From contig JALVXO010000273.1 of NCBI GenBank assembly GCA_027022775.1, positions 1 to 6,040 on the forward strand: a stretch of 6,040 bases of DNA, read 5' to 3'. Shown here one piece after another: positions 5,227 through 6,040 of this stretch. The translations under genes and the position numbers were made by a program. Positions within the stretch are counted from its first letter, which is position 1, and the number at the start of each line of letters is the position of its first letter. The DNA is from Campylobacteraceae bacterium. Its GTDB lineage: Bacteria > Campylobacterota > Campylobacteria > Campylobacterales > Sulfurovaceae. The notes under the pieces are model-generated. The model saw nothing but the letters and a program-made list of their open reading frames with translations, did not search any database and was not told the origin of the DNA.

Positions 5227-5589
5227 ATGAAAAAAACACCGATAGTTTTAAAATGGTATCAAACAATTAGCAAATTTACACCCGCAAGCTGCAGGTATTA
5301 TCCCACCTGTTCAGAGTATGCAAGATGGCTTTTTAAATTTGACAACCCCTTAAGCGCAACTTTAAAGAGTGCCAAACGGATAGCAGCTTGCAACCAGCTT
5401 TTTCCAGGCGGCATAGATTACCCCAAAATTAAATTCTCTCCGCCAAATCTATACTCTCCAAAAATTAGAAAATTTAAAGACAAAAATAGTAAACTGCGGA
5501 TAGAGTTTTGGCTTGTTCCAACGGGCAAAAAAGATATTTACTACATTATAAAGGATTTCGATGCAACTGCAACTTACATCCCCGCTTGA
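5227..5589 (+). CDS. yidD: YidD-type membrane protein insertion efficiency factor with C-terminal extension
   Basis: YidD is a small inner-membrane-associated protein that helps YidC insert and fold membrane proteins. The family core covers residues about 6-66: an amphipathic start (VLKWYQTISKFTPA), then CRYYPTCSEYA (22-32), then SAKRIAACNQLFPGGIDYP (48-66). All three conserved Cys (C22, C28, C55) and the PGGIDYP turn are present. Most YidD proteins end shortly after this turn; here about 54 more residues follow (67-120), rich in Lys, Ile, Tyr and Phe, with no domain I recognise. ATG 5227 comes 2 bases after the zinc-ribbon stop and lacks a good Shine-Dalgarno, suggesting translational coupling. 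Its last 29 bases overlap pyrC. The place is unusual, since yidD commonly sits between rnpA and yidC. Whether another copy exists elsewhere is unknown. Confidence 0.93.
   Translation: MKKTPIVLKWYQTISKFTPASCRYYPTCSEYARWLFKFDNPLSATLKSAKRIAACNQLFPGGIDYPKIKFSPPNLYSPKIRKFKDKNSKLRIEFWLVPTGKKDIYYIIKDFDATATYIPA
5551..5555 (+). promoter_or_regulatory. Ribosome-binding site for pyrC inside yidD
   Basis: AAGGA lies 5 bases before ATG 5561. It decides between this start and the in-frame ATG at 5591, which would begin in the middle of the metal-binding HLH motif region and has no comparable site. Confidence 0.75.
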
Positions 5590-6040
5590 TATGCACCTGC
5601 ACCTCCGCCAAGGCGATATGTTAAAAACCGTAGCCCCTTTAAGCGCAAAAACTTTTGCTGGCGCGCTTGTTATGCCAAATACGGTGCCGCCGGTTGATTC
5701 CAAAGAGGCGCTTTTGGCTTACAAAGAAGAGATTTTAAATGAGGTTAATAATTTTACACCCTATATGACACTCTTTTTTAAACCCGATTACGATTATGAG
5801 TTTTTAAAAAGCGTAAAGAGTGATATTTTGGCAATAAAACTCTATCCTGCCGGCATAACCACAAACAGCGAAGGCGGGGTTGAGAGTTTTGATTTGGAGC
5901 AGTTAAGAGAGCCTCTTGAAGCAATGAGCGAACTTGAAATTCCGCTCTGTATTCACGGTGAGAGCGGCGGTTTTGTAATGGATAGAGAGGCGGAGTTTAT
6001 TCCGGTTTACAAGCAGTTGGCAAGCGCTTTCCCGAAGCTT
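5561..6040 (+). CDS. pyrC: Dihydroorotase (PyrC type), 3' end cut by window edge
   Basis: Catalyses reversible cyclisation of N-carbamoyl-L-aspartate to dihydroorotate, the third step of pyrimidine synthesis, in the cytoplasm with a binuclear zinc centre. The 160 codons present are open to the edge; full PyrC is about 340 residues. Visible residues: H12 and H14 (metal) and R16 (substrate) in PLDMHLHLRQGDML; N40 (substrate) in VMPNTVPP; K93 (the lysine that is carbamylated and bridges the zincs) in AIKLYPAGITTNS; H132 (metal) in PLCIHGE. The pattern is that of E. coli PyrC, not the longer PyrC found in Bacillus, and the short N-terminus resembles Campylobacter PyrC. The start overlaps yidD by 29 bases and has its own Shine-Dalgarno. 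The last His and the catalytic Asp lie beyond the window. Confidence 0.96.
   Translation, partial: MQLQLTSPLDMHLHLRQGDMLKTVAPLSAKTFAGALVMPNTVPPVDSKEALLAYKEEILNEVNNFTPYMTLFFKPDYDYEFLKSVKSDILAIKLYPAGITTNSEGGVESFDLEQLREPLEAMSELEIPLCIHGESGGFVMDREAEFIPVYKQLASAFPKL

Overview
The window looks like ordinary chromosome from a member of the Campylobacterota (the former Epsilonproteobacteria), probably an environmental one of the Sulfurimonas/Sulfurovum kind. Three things suggest this. PyrC begins with the short N-terminus and PLDMHLHLR motif I associate with Campylobacter-type PyrC. From memory, rpe sits next to dnaQ in Campylobacter jejuni and Helicobacter pylori. Intergenic DNA is very AT-rich, with extended -10 boxes and no clear -35. 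The genus cannot be fixed from the sequence alone. No mobile element, RNA gene, CRISPR array or phage gene is visible.

Left block (1-3706, minus strand): a compact four-gene operon transcribed right to left, rpe - trpF - dnaQ-like exonuclease - asnB. The junctions are a 1-base gap (rpe/trpF), a 17-base overlap (trpF/exonuclease) and a 17-base gap (exonuclease/asnB). trpF and asnB both start at TTG behind the same kind of AAGGG ribosome-binding site. asnB runs off the left edge and lacks only its C-terminal end. The operon joins pentose-phosphate metabolism, tryptophan synthesis, a proofreading-type exonuclease and glutamine-dependent amidation. The grouping reads as growth-linked housekeeping, not one pathway.

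Middle (3707-3990): a 284-base AT-rich divergent region. It carries a likely promoter for the rpe operon (TATAAT read leftward) and a likely extended -10 promoter for the rightward gene. Just upstream of the latter is a perfect 10-bp inverted repeat (TTGACATATT/AATATGTCAA). About 115 bases further upstream are three ACATA units spaced exactly 11 bp apart, one of which carries the same TGACATAT half-site. This is the best candidate for unrecognised regulation in the window.

Right block (3991-6040, plus strand): a secreted Sel1-repeat protein of unknown role with four cysteines in its mature part; a small membrane-anchored zinc-ribbon protein whose start codon is problematic (the only well-placed site behind a Shine-Dalgarno is ATA); yidD, with an unusual C-terminal extension; and pyrC (dihydroorotase), cut by the right edge and overlapping yidD by 29 bases. 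The last three genes are tightly packed. They may share a promoter at the end of the Sel1 gene.

No dramatic new system is evident. Most genes are well-known families, and the points worth following up concern regulation, start codons and two uncharacterised proteins.
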